Under the pieces are notes generated by a model. That model saw nothing but the letters and a program-made list of their open reading frames with translations, searched no databases and was not told the DNA's origin. Of a stretch of DNA of 64,000 nucleotides, positions 17,620 to 26,525 are shown piece after piece (positions within the stretch are counted from its first letter, which is position 1; every line of letters starts with the position of its first letter). The stretch comes from Peribacillus simplex. GTDB taxonomy: Bacteria; Bacillota; Bacilli; Bacillales; DSM-1321. Both the position numbers and the translations under genes were made by a program. The DNA lies in NCBI RefSeq assembly GCF_900156045.1, contig NZ_FTMX01000006.1, positions 186,001 through 250,000 on the forward strand. The letters are read 5' to 3'.

Positions 17620-17662
17620 AGAAATTTTCTTATGGAACTAACGGGGGCAGGTTTGTTGAAGA
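17620..17662 (+). repeat. CTAAC repeat, right half
   Basis: TTTTCTTATGGAACTAACGG, GGGCAGGTTTGTTGAAGAAGG: only the tail after the hairpin and the right site. The rest of the 17338-17746 gap is AT-rich with nothing else seen. Confidence 0.7.
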
Positions 17663-17746
17663 AGGATTGAAACTTTATTAATTTAGGAATCGTATAAAAG
17701 AGAGTAATGCGGGTAGGATACGATAACTTATAAGGGATGATAAATA

Positions 17747-17941
17747 ATGGAAACTTGTAGCAAATGCGGCAACGAACTTACGAGAGCATATATTTCTGGA
17801 ATTCAAGGAGAATTTCAGATAAACAAAAAACCAAGGGGTATTTTCACGGATAGTCCGGTTTACAGCAAAGTATCTCCTTATGTTTGTTCTAAATGTGGGT
17901 ATATAGAGTTCTATGTAGAAGAACCTGACAAATTCAAATAA
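17747..17941 (+). CDS. Small zinc-ribbon protein
   Basis: 64 aa with two CxxC knuckles, CSKCGNEL at residues 4-11 and CSKCGYIEFY near 47-56, spaced ~40 residues apart as in zinc ribbons. A basic middle part (QINKKPRGIF) could touch nucleic acid. No further domain. AAGGGATG precedes the ATG. Plus strand, next to a repeat, and between the minus-strand germination genes. Confidence 0.75.
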   Translation: METCSKCGNELTRAYISGIQGEFQINKKPRGIFTDSPVYSKVSPYVCSKCGYIEFYVEEPDKFK

Positions 17942-18233
17942 TGAAAGTTAATCTTCTATGAAAAAGATGTCAATAAATTTAAAAAGAGTAAAGGGAGAGA
18001 TGCCTTAAAACTTTGCAATGCTCCCTTTTCATATGTTTAGATTGCTTTATATACGTGCCTTATTCAATCGTACTTAACATAAAATCCCCCATAAATTGAA
18101 GGGGAAAAATCTCCGAGTTTATATTGCCTTCCAGCAGGTCCATTTGTTCATGTTGGGGGCTGGACAATTGTCCAATCAAGGTTACTTTTTCTACAATTTC
18201 ATCTTGCTTTTCTTTATCTTTCTACATACGTTT

Positions 18234-19454
18234 TCACTTCTTTGCAGATCCTGATGTTCCATAATCGTTAATCGTTAATTTTACATTAAAGTTGACCGTG
18301 GTTTCACTGAATGTTTGGTCCCAATCCTTTTTGACCTTCTTCCATACTTTGGGGTTCTCAATTCTCAATTGATTTCCGAAGCCCGCAACGTCCACTTGGT
18401 ATTCTTTTTGCATTTTTTCTACTACATTCTTCACCAAGCGTTTCACTTCTTTTTCAGAGGATTTTTCTACTTTTTTTAGAAATTCATTTTTAAAAGTATC
18501 TCCCGGAACCACCCAGGTTTCAGATAGCCTTCCCTCTGATTCAATGTTTACATCAAAAGAGATGTTGTTTCCGTTAACTCGCGGTTTAATTCTGCTTTTC
18601 ATGGACTCTATCTCATACACAATCTGCTGACCAGTCTCTTTATAATAGCTTTTCACTACACCGCCTTTTCCCTTGCCTGTTATCCATGTTACGCCTTCCA
18701 GTTCTTCCTCATTCAAAACACCGGTCATTTTGTGGGTCTTTCCATCGATAACGGCGGCTCCCACAAGTTTGACTTGCCCATTCACTGATAATACTTTTTG
18801 CAACAGAAAACTAGATCCTGAATGGAGCTTGCTCTGTACTTTAATTTGCGGCATAGGAGGCAAAATCCTCGTTGTTCGATAGGCATTTTCTATAATATCA
18901 ACCAGGCGAAACGCTGGAATCTCTCCTGCTGTCTTTGTTTCCAGAGTTTTGCTTGCTTTTCCTTTACTAATGAGCACAAGACAGCTTGGTCTAATTTCAT
19001 TATCACGAAGAACTTGATCAAGTAGATTTCCCAATTTAAACGATTTTGCAAGATCTTCACCGATGACAATCACTTTCATATGATTACTTGTTATGGGATT
19101 TTCAACTTTTAATGAGAGTTCACGAATCATCTGATGGACGGAATCTCCAGTTTCGGAAACATTCATATAAGATTTTTGTTGTGGTCCGGCTTGTTTAGTT
19201 GTTGAACTTGCAACTTCTGGAGTGATAAATTGATAGGTTGAAGTAATCAGGTCTTTTTTTGAATAATATCCTTCCTTTTGTTCATTAAACTCTTTCTCAA
19301 TGATGGACTCCTTGCCTTTATCGAAGGCCAAACCTATACTTAAACTTTGCTCTTCAATTTCACGAGTGCTCCAACATCCTGTAAGAGATAAGAATAAGAG
19401 AATGGAGAGTGAAAGGAAGAGGGGCCGTATATTGATTTGTGATTGTTTCATACT
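18234..19454 (-). CDS. Germinant receptor C subunit (GerAC-like lipoprotein)
   Basis: 406 aa from the ATG at 19454. The signal peptide ends in the lipobox LTGC (Cys26), followed by WSTREIEEQSLSIGLAFDKG, the standard GerAC opening. Later blocks ENPITSNHMKVIVIGEDLAK, DNEIRPSCLVLISKG and a C-terminal FGNQLRIENPKVWKKVK segment fit GerAC family proteins. C subunits are lipoproteins of the spore inner-membrane receptor. The frame is open for 53 more codons upstream, and that extension looks like the end of a GerAB gene rather than part of this protein. Confidence 0.9.
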   Translation of the reverse strand, partial: SMKQSQINIRPLFLSLSILLFLSLTGCWSTREIEEQSLSIGLAFDKGKESIIEKEFNEQKEGYYSKKDLITSTYQFITPEVASSTTKQAGPQQKSYMNVSETGDSVHQMIRELSLKVENPITSNHMKVIVIGEDLAKSFKLGNLLDQVLRDNEIRPSCLVLISKGKASKTLETKTAGEIPAFRLVDIIENAYRTTRILPPMPQIKVQSKLHSGSSFLLQKVLSVNGQVKLVGAAVIDGKTHKMTGVLNEEELEGVTWITGKGKGGVVKSYYKETGQQIVYEIESMKSRIKPRVNGNNISFDVNIESEGRLSETWVVPGDTFKNEFLKKVEKSSEKEVKRLVKNVVEKMQKEYQVDVAGFGNQLRIENPKVWKKVKKDWDQTFSETTVNFNVKLTINDYGTSGSAKK

Positions 19455-19613
19455 TTCCTCTTTTACTCTTGAGATAATAAGCAGGGGTAGCGGGATTGAA
19501 CCGAATAACAACAATGCGCCATGTCCGACGGAATCTCCGGGTATTAAAAGGTCATTGATATTTTTTTGTATCATGGCAATCATATATAAAATCGAAGCAA
19601 ACCATGGATACAT
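19455..19613 (-). pseudogene. Remnant of a GerAB gene tail fused in frame to gerAC
   Basis: 53 codons, in frame with gerAC and without an intervening stop. YPWFASILYMIAMI and ALLLFGSIPLPLLIISRVKE can be laid on the last two helices of the GerAB protein at 9644 (RYPLWVMSIIILLVNI ... LYLPLLLVVLSIKKWRK). The remaining ~300 residues of a B subunit are absent upstream. A small two-helix receptor D subunit is the alternative reading. Confidence 0.5.
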
Positions 19614-19768
19614 GTGTGAATCCTCTTTTTCGAAAGTAATAAATAGACATGATTTATAATGTGCTGTTTCAAATAATAGTATGCATGAAGTAATCGAAAG
19701 GATTTATTTACAAAAAACCTTAAGTTAACCTTGTTTTTATTCTTTTTGAAACTTGTGTTCAAGCATAT

Positions 19769-19793
19769 AAAAAACCACTCAGAGTGGTTTTTT
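19769..19793. terminator. Bidirectional terminator
   Basis: AAAACCACTC / GAGTGGTTTT stem with A and T runs on either side, directly at the 3' end of the small minus-strand gene. Confidence 0.75.
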
Positions 19794-19950
19794 AATCGCG
19801 CATTGATCCTGCCTCTCGCGAAGTCATTGCACCTTGTCCTGCGCTTACATCTTTTTGGATTTGTTGTTTTACTTTTTGTGGATCAGTTCCGGAAAATCCT
19901 GGTTTCATAATTGATCCCGAACTCTTTTTAGCTTGGTGATCCTGTTGCAT
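19792..19950 (-). CDS. Small Gln/Ser/Lys-rich protein (52 aa)
   Basis: 52 aa from the ATG at 19950, which has GGAGG seven bases upstream; the longer frame lacks a ribosome site. It is hydrophilic with no Cys in the mature part and no membrane segment (FSGTDPQKVKQQIQKDVSAG, TSREAGSMRD). Composition resembles small spore proteins, but I cannot place it in a family. It lies between gerAC and the VTT protein, with its own terminator. Confidence 0.65.
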   Translation of the reverse strand: MQQDHQAKKSSGSIMKPGFSGTDPQKVKQQIQKDVSAGQGAMTSREAGSMRD

Positions 19951-20032
19951 GCAAGTCCTCCTTAATCCATTGTTAACACTCTTATTATTCGCAAATGGCA
20001 CTCAGTATATCCCGAAGATTTGAGCGGATTTT

Positions 20033-20060
20033 AATACTAATGGGGCAGGTTAGTTCATAA
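20033..20060 (+). repeat. CTAAC repeat, short form
   Basis: TACTAATGGGGCAGGTTAGT then TCATAAAC: a single site without the hairpin. Confidence 0.65.
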
Positions 20061-20159
20061 ACGTAGCAACAGTGTTATGAATGAATTTGATGCCTGGTGT
20101 TTTTTATTACACAAAAAAAAAACGCTCTCCTTTCCAGCGTTTTTCCCATAATACATGCT

Positions 20160-21005
20160 CTATTCCATTTTTCTTTTGTTTAAAACCCATTTTACCCCTA
20201 AAGATAAAATAAACAATCCACCGGCAGCAAGTGACACAGCCCAGATTAATTCCTGTCCTGTCAGGGAGAGGGCTTTTGCCAATTCGACTGAATAGGATAG
20301 GGATGAGGCTGTCATTAGTTTTGATAGTGAAGCGATCAGGATAAATCTGCTGAAAGAAACTCCGCCTATACCCGATCCCAGGCAAATGATTTCATCTGGG
20401 ATAATCGGGATAACGAACAGGAGGAAGAGGATAGCCGTTTCATTTTTTTGCATATATTTCTGGTAGCTTTGCAAGTGCTTTTCTTTTACTAATCTTAATG
20501 CAAGCTTTTGCCCACCAATCCTAGCTATAAGGAACATGATTGCTATTCCGGAAATAGTTCCGAAAAAACTTAGATAAGTTGCGGTGAATGAACCAAAAAC
20601 TGCACTGCCTGCAGGAACCGTCAAAGCTTCAGGTAAGGGCAATACGATTGGCTGAAGGAAACAAATAAGGAGGAAAAGGAGTTTACTTAAGAGGGGGTTT
20701 CCTTCTAAAACGCTTCCAATACCGATCCCGTCAGTCAGAACCAAAAGCTTTGTTGTATAAAAAATCAGACAGGCAATAATCAAAAAAATGCTCAAGTACA
20801 CTAATGCGAGGCGTGTAAGTTTTAAATAGTTTTCTTTTTTCATGATTATTAAAACAAGATTAATAGACAGAATGCCCATTAAAATGACTGTACATATAAC
20901 TTTATATATTGTCAGCAGCGATGGCAAAAACACAAAAATGCAGATGGCTACAAAAGTGCCCATCAATAAATGCGTCCACAACTCAGGTTTCCTTCCAAGA
21001 ATCAC
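20160..21005 (-). CDS. VTT-domain (TVP38/TMEM64, DedA-like) membrane protein
   Basis: 281 aa from a GTG at 21005 with AGGAG nine bases upstream. The VTT region has PLPEALTVPAGSAVFG followed by GTISGIAIMFLIARIGG, and an IPIIPDEIICLGSGIGGVSF loop corresponding to the second re-entrant segment. Additional helices lie at the N-terminus. VTT/DedA proteins act in lipid scrambling or membrane homeostasis; the exact role is unknown. It is one of the few minus-strand genes lying between two short CTAAC repeats. Confidence 0.82.
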   Translation of the reverse strand: MILGRKPELWTHLLMGTFVAICIFVFLPSLLTIYKVICTVILMGILSINLVLIIMKKENYLKLTRLALVYLSIFLIIACLIFYTTKLLVLTDGIGIGSVLEGNPLLSKLLFLLICFLQPIVLPLPEALTVPAGSAVFGSFTATYLSFFGTISGIAIMFLIARIGGQKLALRLVKEKHLQSYQKYMQKNETAILFLLFVIPIIPDEIICLGSGIGGVSFSRFILIASLSKLMTASSLSYSVELAKALSLTGQELIWAVSLAAGGLFILSLGVKWVLNKRKME

Positions 21006-21119
21006 AGTATTCTTTCTCCTTTTAAGTGAATGTTATTTGTATGATTAAGTGTACTGACAAAGCCATCTTAAGAAAACAGACCTGGGGTTTAATTGAAAGT
21101 AAGACCTGAGATTTAGAAT

Positions 21120-21146
21120 CCCTAAAGGGGAAGGATAGTTCAACAA
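21120..21146 (+). repeat. CTAAC repeat, right site only
   Basis: CCTAAAGGGGAAGGATAGTTC, AACAAGG; left part and hairpin missing. Confidence 0.6.
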
Positions 21147-21294
21147 GGTGGTTTTATCTAACATATTGCCATTTGAATGTAAAGTTCAAAAAGACGAAAG
21201 GGATATATCTTGAATTGCAGCCCTTTGTCTTACTTTGGATGTCAATTGTTCTATTCTTTTCATCCAGAAGTTATAGTAATTGAACCCATACACA

Positions 21295-21328
21295 AAAAAG
21301 CCTTGGACTCTATTAATTCAAGGCTTTT
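21295..21328 (+). terminator. Terminator-like hairpin without a clear gene
   Basis: AAAAGCCTTG / CAAGGCTTTT, loop of 14 bases. The upstream frame (21210-21398) has no support as a gene. Confidence 0.4.
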
Positions 21329-21445
21329 CGAAATCACCTTTTTATTCATCTTTTTTATTCCATTATTGGAACCTATTTCCACATTTGATGAAGTATAGTA
21401 TCATGAATAGGTATTACAAACAAGGAGGGGGTATGATTAAAAGTC

Positions 21446-21601
21446 ATGCAAGCTAATGTCATCCATTAACTAATTTCGCAAGTACACGAAACGATTGACT
21501 CCAATCAGAAAGCACTTACCGACGAAAAAAGGAAACGATATCTTCAGAGCTATTTACGACAATTTATTCATTGGATCGATCACACTCCTCTTCTAGATTA
21601 A
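21446..21601 (+). pseudogene. Decayed small ORF interrupted by an in-frame stop
   Basis: AAGGAGGGGG lies just upstream, but the frame from the ATG at 21446 stops at a TAA (21467-21469). It then stays open for 43 codons (SQVHETIDSNQKALTDEKRK, YLQSYLRQFIHWIDHTPLLD) to 21601. The ALTDEKRKRYLQSYLR part loosely recalls DUF896/YnzC-type small proteins, but the match is weak. Confidence 0.35.
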
Positions 21602-21798
21602 CAAAAGGAGATTATCAGTTTTAGATACCCTTCTTTTAAGTTGCATTCATGATAAAAAAGGTAGTAGGTGGGGAATTGTTACAAACAAAAGGATTATTAT
21701 GCTTGGAGTCCGCAAGATAAAACGTGAAATAGGCTACGGGATTCATCCGTATCATTGGAGAATAGAATATATATCGGAATATTTTTGGAGGTAGAAAA

Positions 21799-22635
21799 AT
21801 GGCAAAAATTACTGTAGGAACTGAAAATGAAACACCGATTGAACTATATTATGAGGATCATGGTTCAGGGAAGCCAGTAGTATTAATTCACGGTTGGCCA
21901 TTAAGTGGCCGATCTTGGGAATATCAAGTTCCTGCTCTCGTTGAGGCTGGATACAGAGTCATAACTTATGACCGTCGAGGGTTCGGGAACTCTTCTCAGC
22001 CATGGAACGGTTACGATTATGACACATTCGCTACTGATTTGCACCAGTTACTAGAGCATTTGGATATCCAACGTGTGACACTGGTCGGATTTTCAATGGG
22101 GGGTGGAGAAGTAGCCCGCTATATCGGAACTTATGGAACAGATAGAGTAGAGAAGGCTGTATTTGCAGGAGCTGTACCACCATTTCTTTACAAGTCAGCA
22201 GAACATCCTGAGGGAGCATTTGATGATGCAGACATTCAAGGATTGGAAAATGGAGTGAAAAATGATCGCCTAGCATTTCTTGATGAGTTTACGAGAGGAT
22301 TTTTTTCTGCTGGAGATCGAACTGACTTAGTCAGTGAACCATTCCGACTTTACAATAGGGATATTGCAGCGGGTGCATCGCCTAAAGGGACACTAGATTG
22401 TATCGCTGCTTTCAGCAAAACGGATTTCAGAGGGGATTTAACCAAGTTTAATATACCTACCCTTGTTCTTCATAGTGATTCAGATGCAATTGTTCCATTT
22501 GAATATAGTGGGAAGCTGACACATGAAGCAATTCCTGATTCTAAGGTAACTTTAATAAAGGGTGGTCCACATGGGTTCAATGCAACACATGCCAAAGAAT
22601 TTAATGAAGCACTGTTAACTTTTTTAAAGAGCTGA
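21799..22635 (+). CDS. Alpha/beta hydrolase, cofactor-free chloroperoxidase/esterase type
   Basis: 278 aa, the usual length of the family. Oxyanion region LIHGWPLSGRSW (29-40), nucleophile elbow GFSMGGGE with Ser99, acid Asp229 in HSDSDAIVPF, and catalytic His258 in GGPHGFNATH. Family members hydrolyse esters and can perhydrolyse to peracids; the halogenation seen in vitro is secondary. TTTGGAGG sits ahead of the ATG. There is no obvious operon, and a strong terminator comes after a short downstream frame. Confidence 0.92.
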   Translation: MAKITVGTENETPIELYYEDHGSGKPVVLIHGWPLSGRSWEYQVPALVEAGYRVITYDRRGFGNSSQPWNGYDYDTFATDLHQLLEHLDIQRVTLVGFSMGGGEVARYIGTYGTDRVEKAVFAGAVPPFLYKSAEHPEGAFDDADIQGLENGVKNDRLAFLDEFTRGFFSAGDRTDLVSEPFRLYNRDIAAGASPKGTLDCIAAFSKTDFRGDLTKFNIPTLVLHSDSDAIVPFEYSGKLTHEAIPDSKVTLIKGGPHGFNATHAKEFNEALLTFLKS

Positions 22636-22654
22636 TTACAAATATTAAATTGAA

Positions 22655-22861
22655 TTGTTCTTTTATGAAAATTATGAAAGATTATCGGAAATAACGATTT
22701 TTATGGATATAAAAGATATTGATGGAACGGTTTATACATTACATCTATTTTCATATCCAGGTATTTATATGGGTGATGTACCAGATAAACATGCATCTTA
22801 CATTGCGGAAATTATATGGAGAAATGCCTCTGGGGAAAATTTACTGAATCAATTAACTTAA
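22655..22861 (+). CDS. Possible small protein downstream of the hydrolase
   Basis: A frame of up to 68 codons (TTG start, or 52 from the ATG at 22703) begins 20 bp after the hydrolase stop: MDIKDIDGTVYTLHLFSYPG, IAEIIWRNASGENLLNQLT. Neither start has a good ribosome site. Unknown family; it may be the end of a decayed gene. Confidence 0.3.
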   Translation: MFFYENYERLSEITIFMDIKDIDGTVYTLHLFSYPGIYMGDVPDKHASYIAEIIWRNASGENLLNQLT

Positions 22862-22930
22862 TATAAGACCGTTACATTCAAAAAGTATTTTGAATATGGG
22901 GGCTATATTAAAGTATTCGCCCTACGAAGT

Positions 22931-22972
22931 AATAAGCGTATTCGATTTTAAAATCGAATACGCTTATTTTTT
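22931..22972 (+). terminator. Strong terminator after the hydrolase region
   Basis: A 38-nt perfect palindrome (AATAAGCGTATTCGATTTT and its complement) followed by TTTTTA. Confidence 0.8.
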
Positions 22973-23538
22973 ATTGAAAAGTAGGCTTTCCTTATTCTTA
23001 TAGGTGTTTAATTAACAATAAAGTCGTACCGATTTGAAAAAAGTTTAACCGTTTTTCTTATAAGGTAATATTTGGATCAAGATAGATATAAGTAGAAAAG
23101 TTAATAACAAGGGGTGATTTTTTGGAGAAAAATATTGGGGATGTATATTTTTTTAAACAAGTAGTAAAAAGACTTTGCAAAAAAACAATATTTCCCCTCA
23201 GAAACCTAAATTTGAAATCACGAGAACGTAATGGTTATTAGCATTAAGAACCATTTAAAAGATGGAGTAGACTTAGATTATTTTAATATTTTAAACCTTA
23301 TTTATCGAACAATTGGACCTTTAGAAGAGAGCTGAACAAACAAGAAATAGAATTATTGAGGCTTGATTATAGCAATGAAACGAATACCAATTATTTTACT
23401 AATTTTTTTTATGTTTTTACTGATATATGCAAAGTTAGCAGTACACTAATAAAGTAATAAGGTTTATTTCAGTAAAATAAGGTATATTATATTTGTTGAA
23501 TAGATTCTCTTTAAAGACAAGAAAAGTAGGTGAACAAA
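22973..23538. other. AT-rich gap with unconvincing mini-frames
   Basis: A TTG frame at about 23122 with AAGGGGTG upstream, and a 24-codon hydrophobic frame at 23375-23449 (MKRIPIILLIFFMFLLIYAK), are present. Neither has enough support to be called a gene. Confidence 0.3.
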
Positions 23539-23688
23539 GTGGGAAAATATCAATTGGATACCAAAGGTCAGGTAGCTGTGAGAAAGTTTCATGAAAAACA
23601 GAAGCCTGCCAAATTTGATAAAAAGCAGCAACTTGAAAAAATACGTGCGGAGTATTTGAAAAAGAAGCAAAAACAAACAGATAAATAA
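23539..23688 (+). CDS. Small basic protein (49 aa)
   Basis: GTG at 23539 with TAGGTG upstream; 49 codons, highly charged (YQLDTKGQVAVRKFHEKQKP, KKQQLEKIRAEYLKKKQKQ), likely a helix in the second half. A terminator directly after the stop supports transcription. No family recognised. Confidence 0.55.
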   Translation: MGKYQLDTKGQVAVRKFHEKQKPAKFDKKQQLEKIRAEYLKKKQKQTDK

Positions 23689-23694
23689 TATGAA

Positions 23695-23732
23695 TGAAAA
23701 CATAGGAAGACTAAAATCTCCCTATGTTTTTC
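23695..23732 (+). terminator. Terminator of the 49-aa basic protein gene
   Basis: AAAACATAGG / CCTATGTTTT stem (inner AGA/TCT pair) with a T tail. Confidence 0.7.
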
Positions 23733-23910
23733 TTATTCGAAGTTCTTTTATCAATTGATGATAGAGTTTATTATTCCCATAAATTTCAGTAGCAGAATCA
23801 ATAGACCAGCCGTTATTTTGGATACACCAGTAATATCCAGCAGGAATTTTTAAAACATTTGGATACTCACTTGGCTTAGATAGCTGAATAAAAAGATAAG
23901 TTCCTGCTAG
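23722..23910 (-). pseudogene. C-terminal relic of an effector-binding (GyrI/MerR-associated) domain
   Basis: On the minus strand an open stretch reads AGTYLFIQLSKPSEYPNVLK then IPAGYYWCIQNNG, followed by YHQLIKEL, ending at a stop at 23722. The IPAGxYxCI block is typical of the effector-binding domain of MerR-type regulators such as BltR. No N-terminal DNA-binding part or start codon is present. The upstream sequence turns into a CTAAC repeat fragment. Confidence 0.5.
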
Positions 23911-23925
23911 GCAATTTTCTTTTAA

Positions 23926-23996
23926 ACAGGTGCTTTAGTTCGTAAAAAGATAAAAGGAGAGCACATATTATACATGGTTAATATGTGCTCTCCTTT
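23926..23996 (+). repeat. CTAAC left-site fragment plus a perfect hairpin
   Basis: AAACAGGTGCTTTAGTTCG resembles the left site. It is followed by an 18-bp perfect stem AAAGGAGAGCACATATTA with an 8-base loop. The hairpin sequence is different from the usual repeat centre, so it may be an independent terminator. The remaining gap to 24248 holds nothing clear. Confidence 0.5.
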
Positions 23997-24248
23997 AATA
24001 TTAAGGTTTTTATAATTTTGGTCTTGATAATTGAAGTTCAGTTATAAAATCTCGATCTTCGAAGGGTTGCTCTGTTTTGTGTAATAGCGTTGGGAAGATA
24101 AACAAAGTTACCATCATAAAAAATTGTCGCACTAAAAATCAATATTCCCTTAGGTAGATAATGTAAAATCAAAGGGGAGGTGTTATTGATTCGAAGCACA
24201 AAGGAACAGGTACCAATGGTGGTACCCTAGTGATATAGCTTATTTCAT

Positions 24249-25142
24249 TTAACTACTTACAATTGTATTTTCTTCTTTGCATGCTTTAATGACTTCTAAC
24301 CAATGATTCGGTTTTTGACCTTTAAACTTCTCTTTCAAATTGAATGTAGCTAATCTTTCTAATTTGTTTTTTGCTGCCTTAGACATGACTGAATTAAGAT
24401 TAGAAGCTTCTAACATTTGGATAGAACCATCTAGTTCAATTGATCTTCTTAATGCATGAATAGACGATCCCGTTACTAATCGATTCATGGTTTCTTTAAA
24501 GCTCTTGCTATCCATAGTTTCACTTATCGAATCTAAAACCAATTCTTCTATATTAAATTCATGGGCGGCTTCTAACAACTCTAGATAAAGGGCGGCAACT
24601 CCCTTCATATAAATACTACGGACTAGTTTTATAGCAGAAGCGTCGCCAGGATTCTCACTCACCTTAGTTATATCCATGCCGTATGGAGTCATTAAGGCGA
24701 TAAGCCGATCCACTCCGTTGCCACTTGCTGAAATAGGAACTTTATGTTTATAAACTGGTAAGGGCCCTAACATTGCTGCGTCGACAAAAAATGCATTCTT
24801 TTCTTGAATGTTTTTATTAATATTTTGTTTTACTACAGGAGTCGAAGCCGATACGTCAACGTAAATACAATCTTTCTTCAGATGAAGTTTTAACACTTCG
24901 CTAACCTCATAAGCTTTATCTGCTGGTACTGCTACCATGACTACATCAACTTCATTTAATACACCCTCGGGATTGGAACGAAGCTCCACTTGCGCTTGTA
25001 TAGCCCGTTCTTTTATTTGCGGACCGAAAGTAGGATGGTCTAACATGACATCATGAGCCAGAATCTTTTCTAAACCTTCTTGTTTTAATCCGACGGATAA
25101 TTCAAAGGCTGCTTCTCCAAATCCAATAAAACCTAATTTCAT
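24249..25142 (-). CDS. NAD(P)-binding dehydrogenase with DUF1932 C-terminal domain
   Basis: 297 aa from the ATG at 25142 (AGGGAG upstream; the longer frame is an extension into the intergenic region). The Rossmann start MKLGFIGFGEAAFELSVGL is followed by DVVMVAVPADKAYEV and DVSASTPVVKQ, as in 6-phosphogluconate/beta-hydroxyacid dehydrogenases. The C-terminal helical domain (GDASAIKLVRSIYMKGVAAL) matches DUF1932. It follows the RraA-like aldolase gene by 20 bp, so both act in one pathway, probably oxidising a hydroxyacid intermediate. Substrate unknown. Confidence 0.85.
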   Translation of the reverse strand: MKLGFIGFGEAAFELSVGLKQEGLEKILAHDVMLDHPTFGPQIKERAIQAQVELRSNPEGVLNEVDVVMVAVPADKAYEVSEVLKLHLKKDCIYVDVSASTPVVKQNINKNIQEKNAFFVDAAMLGPLPVYKHKVPISASGNGVDRLIALMTPYGMDITKVSENPGDASAIKLVRSIYMKGVAALYLELLEAAHEFNIEELVLDSISETMDSKSFKETMNRLVTGSSIHALRRSIELDGSIQMLEASNLNSVMSKAAKNKLERLATFNLKEKFKGQKPNHWLEVIKACKEENTIVSS

Positions 25143-25162
25143 TCTAAAGTTCTCCCTTCTTT

Positions 25163-25849
25163 TTATAGTCCATACGCTTTTATTTGTTCTCTCAACCATG
25201 GAGGTTCAATGCTTCCTTCTGGTTTGCCTTGCTTGCGGGTTGTTTCATAAGCTGTAATGGTTTCTATGCGCGTTTTCTCATAATCTAGTTTTTTCTCTGC
25301 CTTAGAAAGAGCCACTTCAATCTTGTCTCTTGGAACCACAATAACACCATCATCATCACCAATGATCAAATCCCCTGGAATTACGGATACCCCTCCACAA
25401 GAAATAGGTTTATGAAGCTCACCAGGACCATCTTTAAGAGGACCATTTGGAATAAATCCTTTTGCAAAAATAGGGAATTTTAATTCGCTAAGTGTTTCTT
25501 TATCACGAACTAATCCATCAATGATGACTCCTTCAAGTCCAATGGCTTTCGCAGCTCCTGCCATCAATTCTCCAAGGTAGGCGTTTGAAGTATGTCCTTT
25601 TCCATCCGCAACTAATACATAACCTTCTTTCCCATCATAGATAGCTTGATGAAGGAACAAATTATCTCCAGGTCTTAAGCTTACAGTTAGAGCAGTACCA
25701 ACTACTTTCATACCTGGTGCTACAGGCTTTATTTTATAATCCATAGAACCTGTACATCCCATCGCATCTGATATAAGTGTAGTGTTAAGACGTTTTGCTC
25801 TTTCGATAATTTCTTCCGACAATAACGGTGCTAAGTTACTCAATGACAT
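25163..25849 (-). CDS. RraA-family aldolase/oxaloacetate decarboxylase-like protein
   Basis: 228 aa with the RraA fold signature: LISDAMGCTGSM, GTALTVSLRPGDNLFLHQAI, GELMAGAAKAIGLEGVIIDG then LVRD (catalytic Arg/Asp), and GDDDGVIVVPRDKIE. Catabolic members are metal-dependent 4-hydroxy-4-methyl-2-oxoglutarate or 4-carboxy-4-hydroxy-2-oxoadipate aldolases; true RraA proteins are shorter (~160 aa) RNase E inhibitors. A CitMHS transporter nearby favours a tricarboxylate-like substrate. GGAG lies close to the ATG at 25849. First gene of the pair, with a cre-like site about 85 bp upstream. Confidence 0.85.
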   Translation of the reverse strand: MSLSNLAPLLSEEIIERAKRLNTTLISDAMGCTGSMDYKIKPVAPGMKVVGTALTVSLRPGDNLFLHQAIYDGKEGYVLVADGKGHTSNAYLGELMAGAAKAIGLEGVIIDGLVRDKETLSELKFPIFAKGFIPNGPLKDGPGELHKPISCGGVSVIPGDLIIGDDDGVIVVPRDKIEVALSKAEKKLDYEKTRIETITAYETTRKQGKPEGSIEPPWLREQIKAYGL

Positions 25850-25933
25850 ACACTCCTTTACTTTTTTATGTTTCCATTAACTAAACAATTAGCTACTAAA
25901 TGTAACTTGTTATCTTTGATGTACAATCAACTA

Positions 25934-25947
25934 AGATAACGCTTTCA
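25934..25947. promoter_or_regulatory. cre-like site upstream of the RraA operon
   Basis: Read on the minus strand TGAAAGCGTTATCT agrees with the CcpA consensus TGWNANCGNTNWCA at 13 of 14 positions. It is placed to bring the aldolase-dehydrogenase operon under carbon catabolite control. Confidence 0.55.
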
Positions 25948-26078
25948 AAAATTACATAATTTTTAGTGTATTTCCTGTCTCTTCAACACTTTGTCACGTT
26001 ATTTTTCTAAGTTTATTGACAAAAAAAAGATTTGTAGGTCATTGGAAAATCCACTATTTTTCTTAACTTCAGTTTTAA

Positions 26079-26124
26079 AGTAATAAATATTACTAAAACT
26101 TGTTTGGGGGTAATATTTATTACT
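26079..26124. promoter_or_regulatory. Paired inverted-repeat operators, candidate RpiR sites
   Basis: AGTAATAAATATTACT (26079-26094) and GGTAATATTTATTACT (26109-26124) are reverse complements apart from one base. Each is itself nearly palindromic. Their centres are 30 bp apart, about three helical turns. They sit between the divergent rraA-like and rpiR-like genes. The remainder of the 25850-26525 gap is AT-rich. Confidence 0.6.
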
Positions 26125-26525
26125 AATAACTTAAATGTATACTAACAGCGTTATTTATTAAAGTAAACCCTTTTTTTTAATGACATTGAAAAGAAACTGA
26201 ATTTTAAGAAGAATAAGGGCTTAAGAACAAAGAAAGCGAATTAGATTGTTAACTTGAAAGGTTCAATCACCTTTATTAGCTCATTTATTCCGGAGTGCTA
26301 AAAGAAATTAATTTTATTTACTATTTATGAAGTAATCATGCATACGTTTATGGATACGTTCTAGAAGTTTCAGGTAAGGAAATTATTAATACTCTTATTT
26401 AAGGGACTCTTTTTTACATTAATAAATAAAAATGATAAAATTCAATTAAATATCGTAATAAATACTTTATTAGAATAAAAAAATATAAAATTTACACTAT
26501 AATATGTTCAATTGGAGCGAATCTT

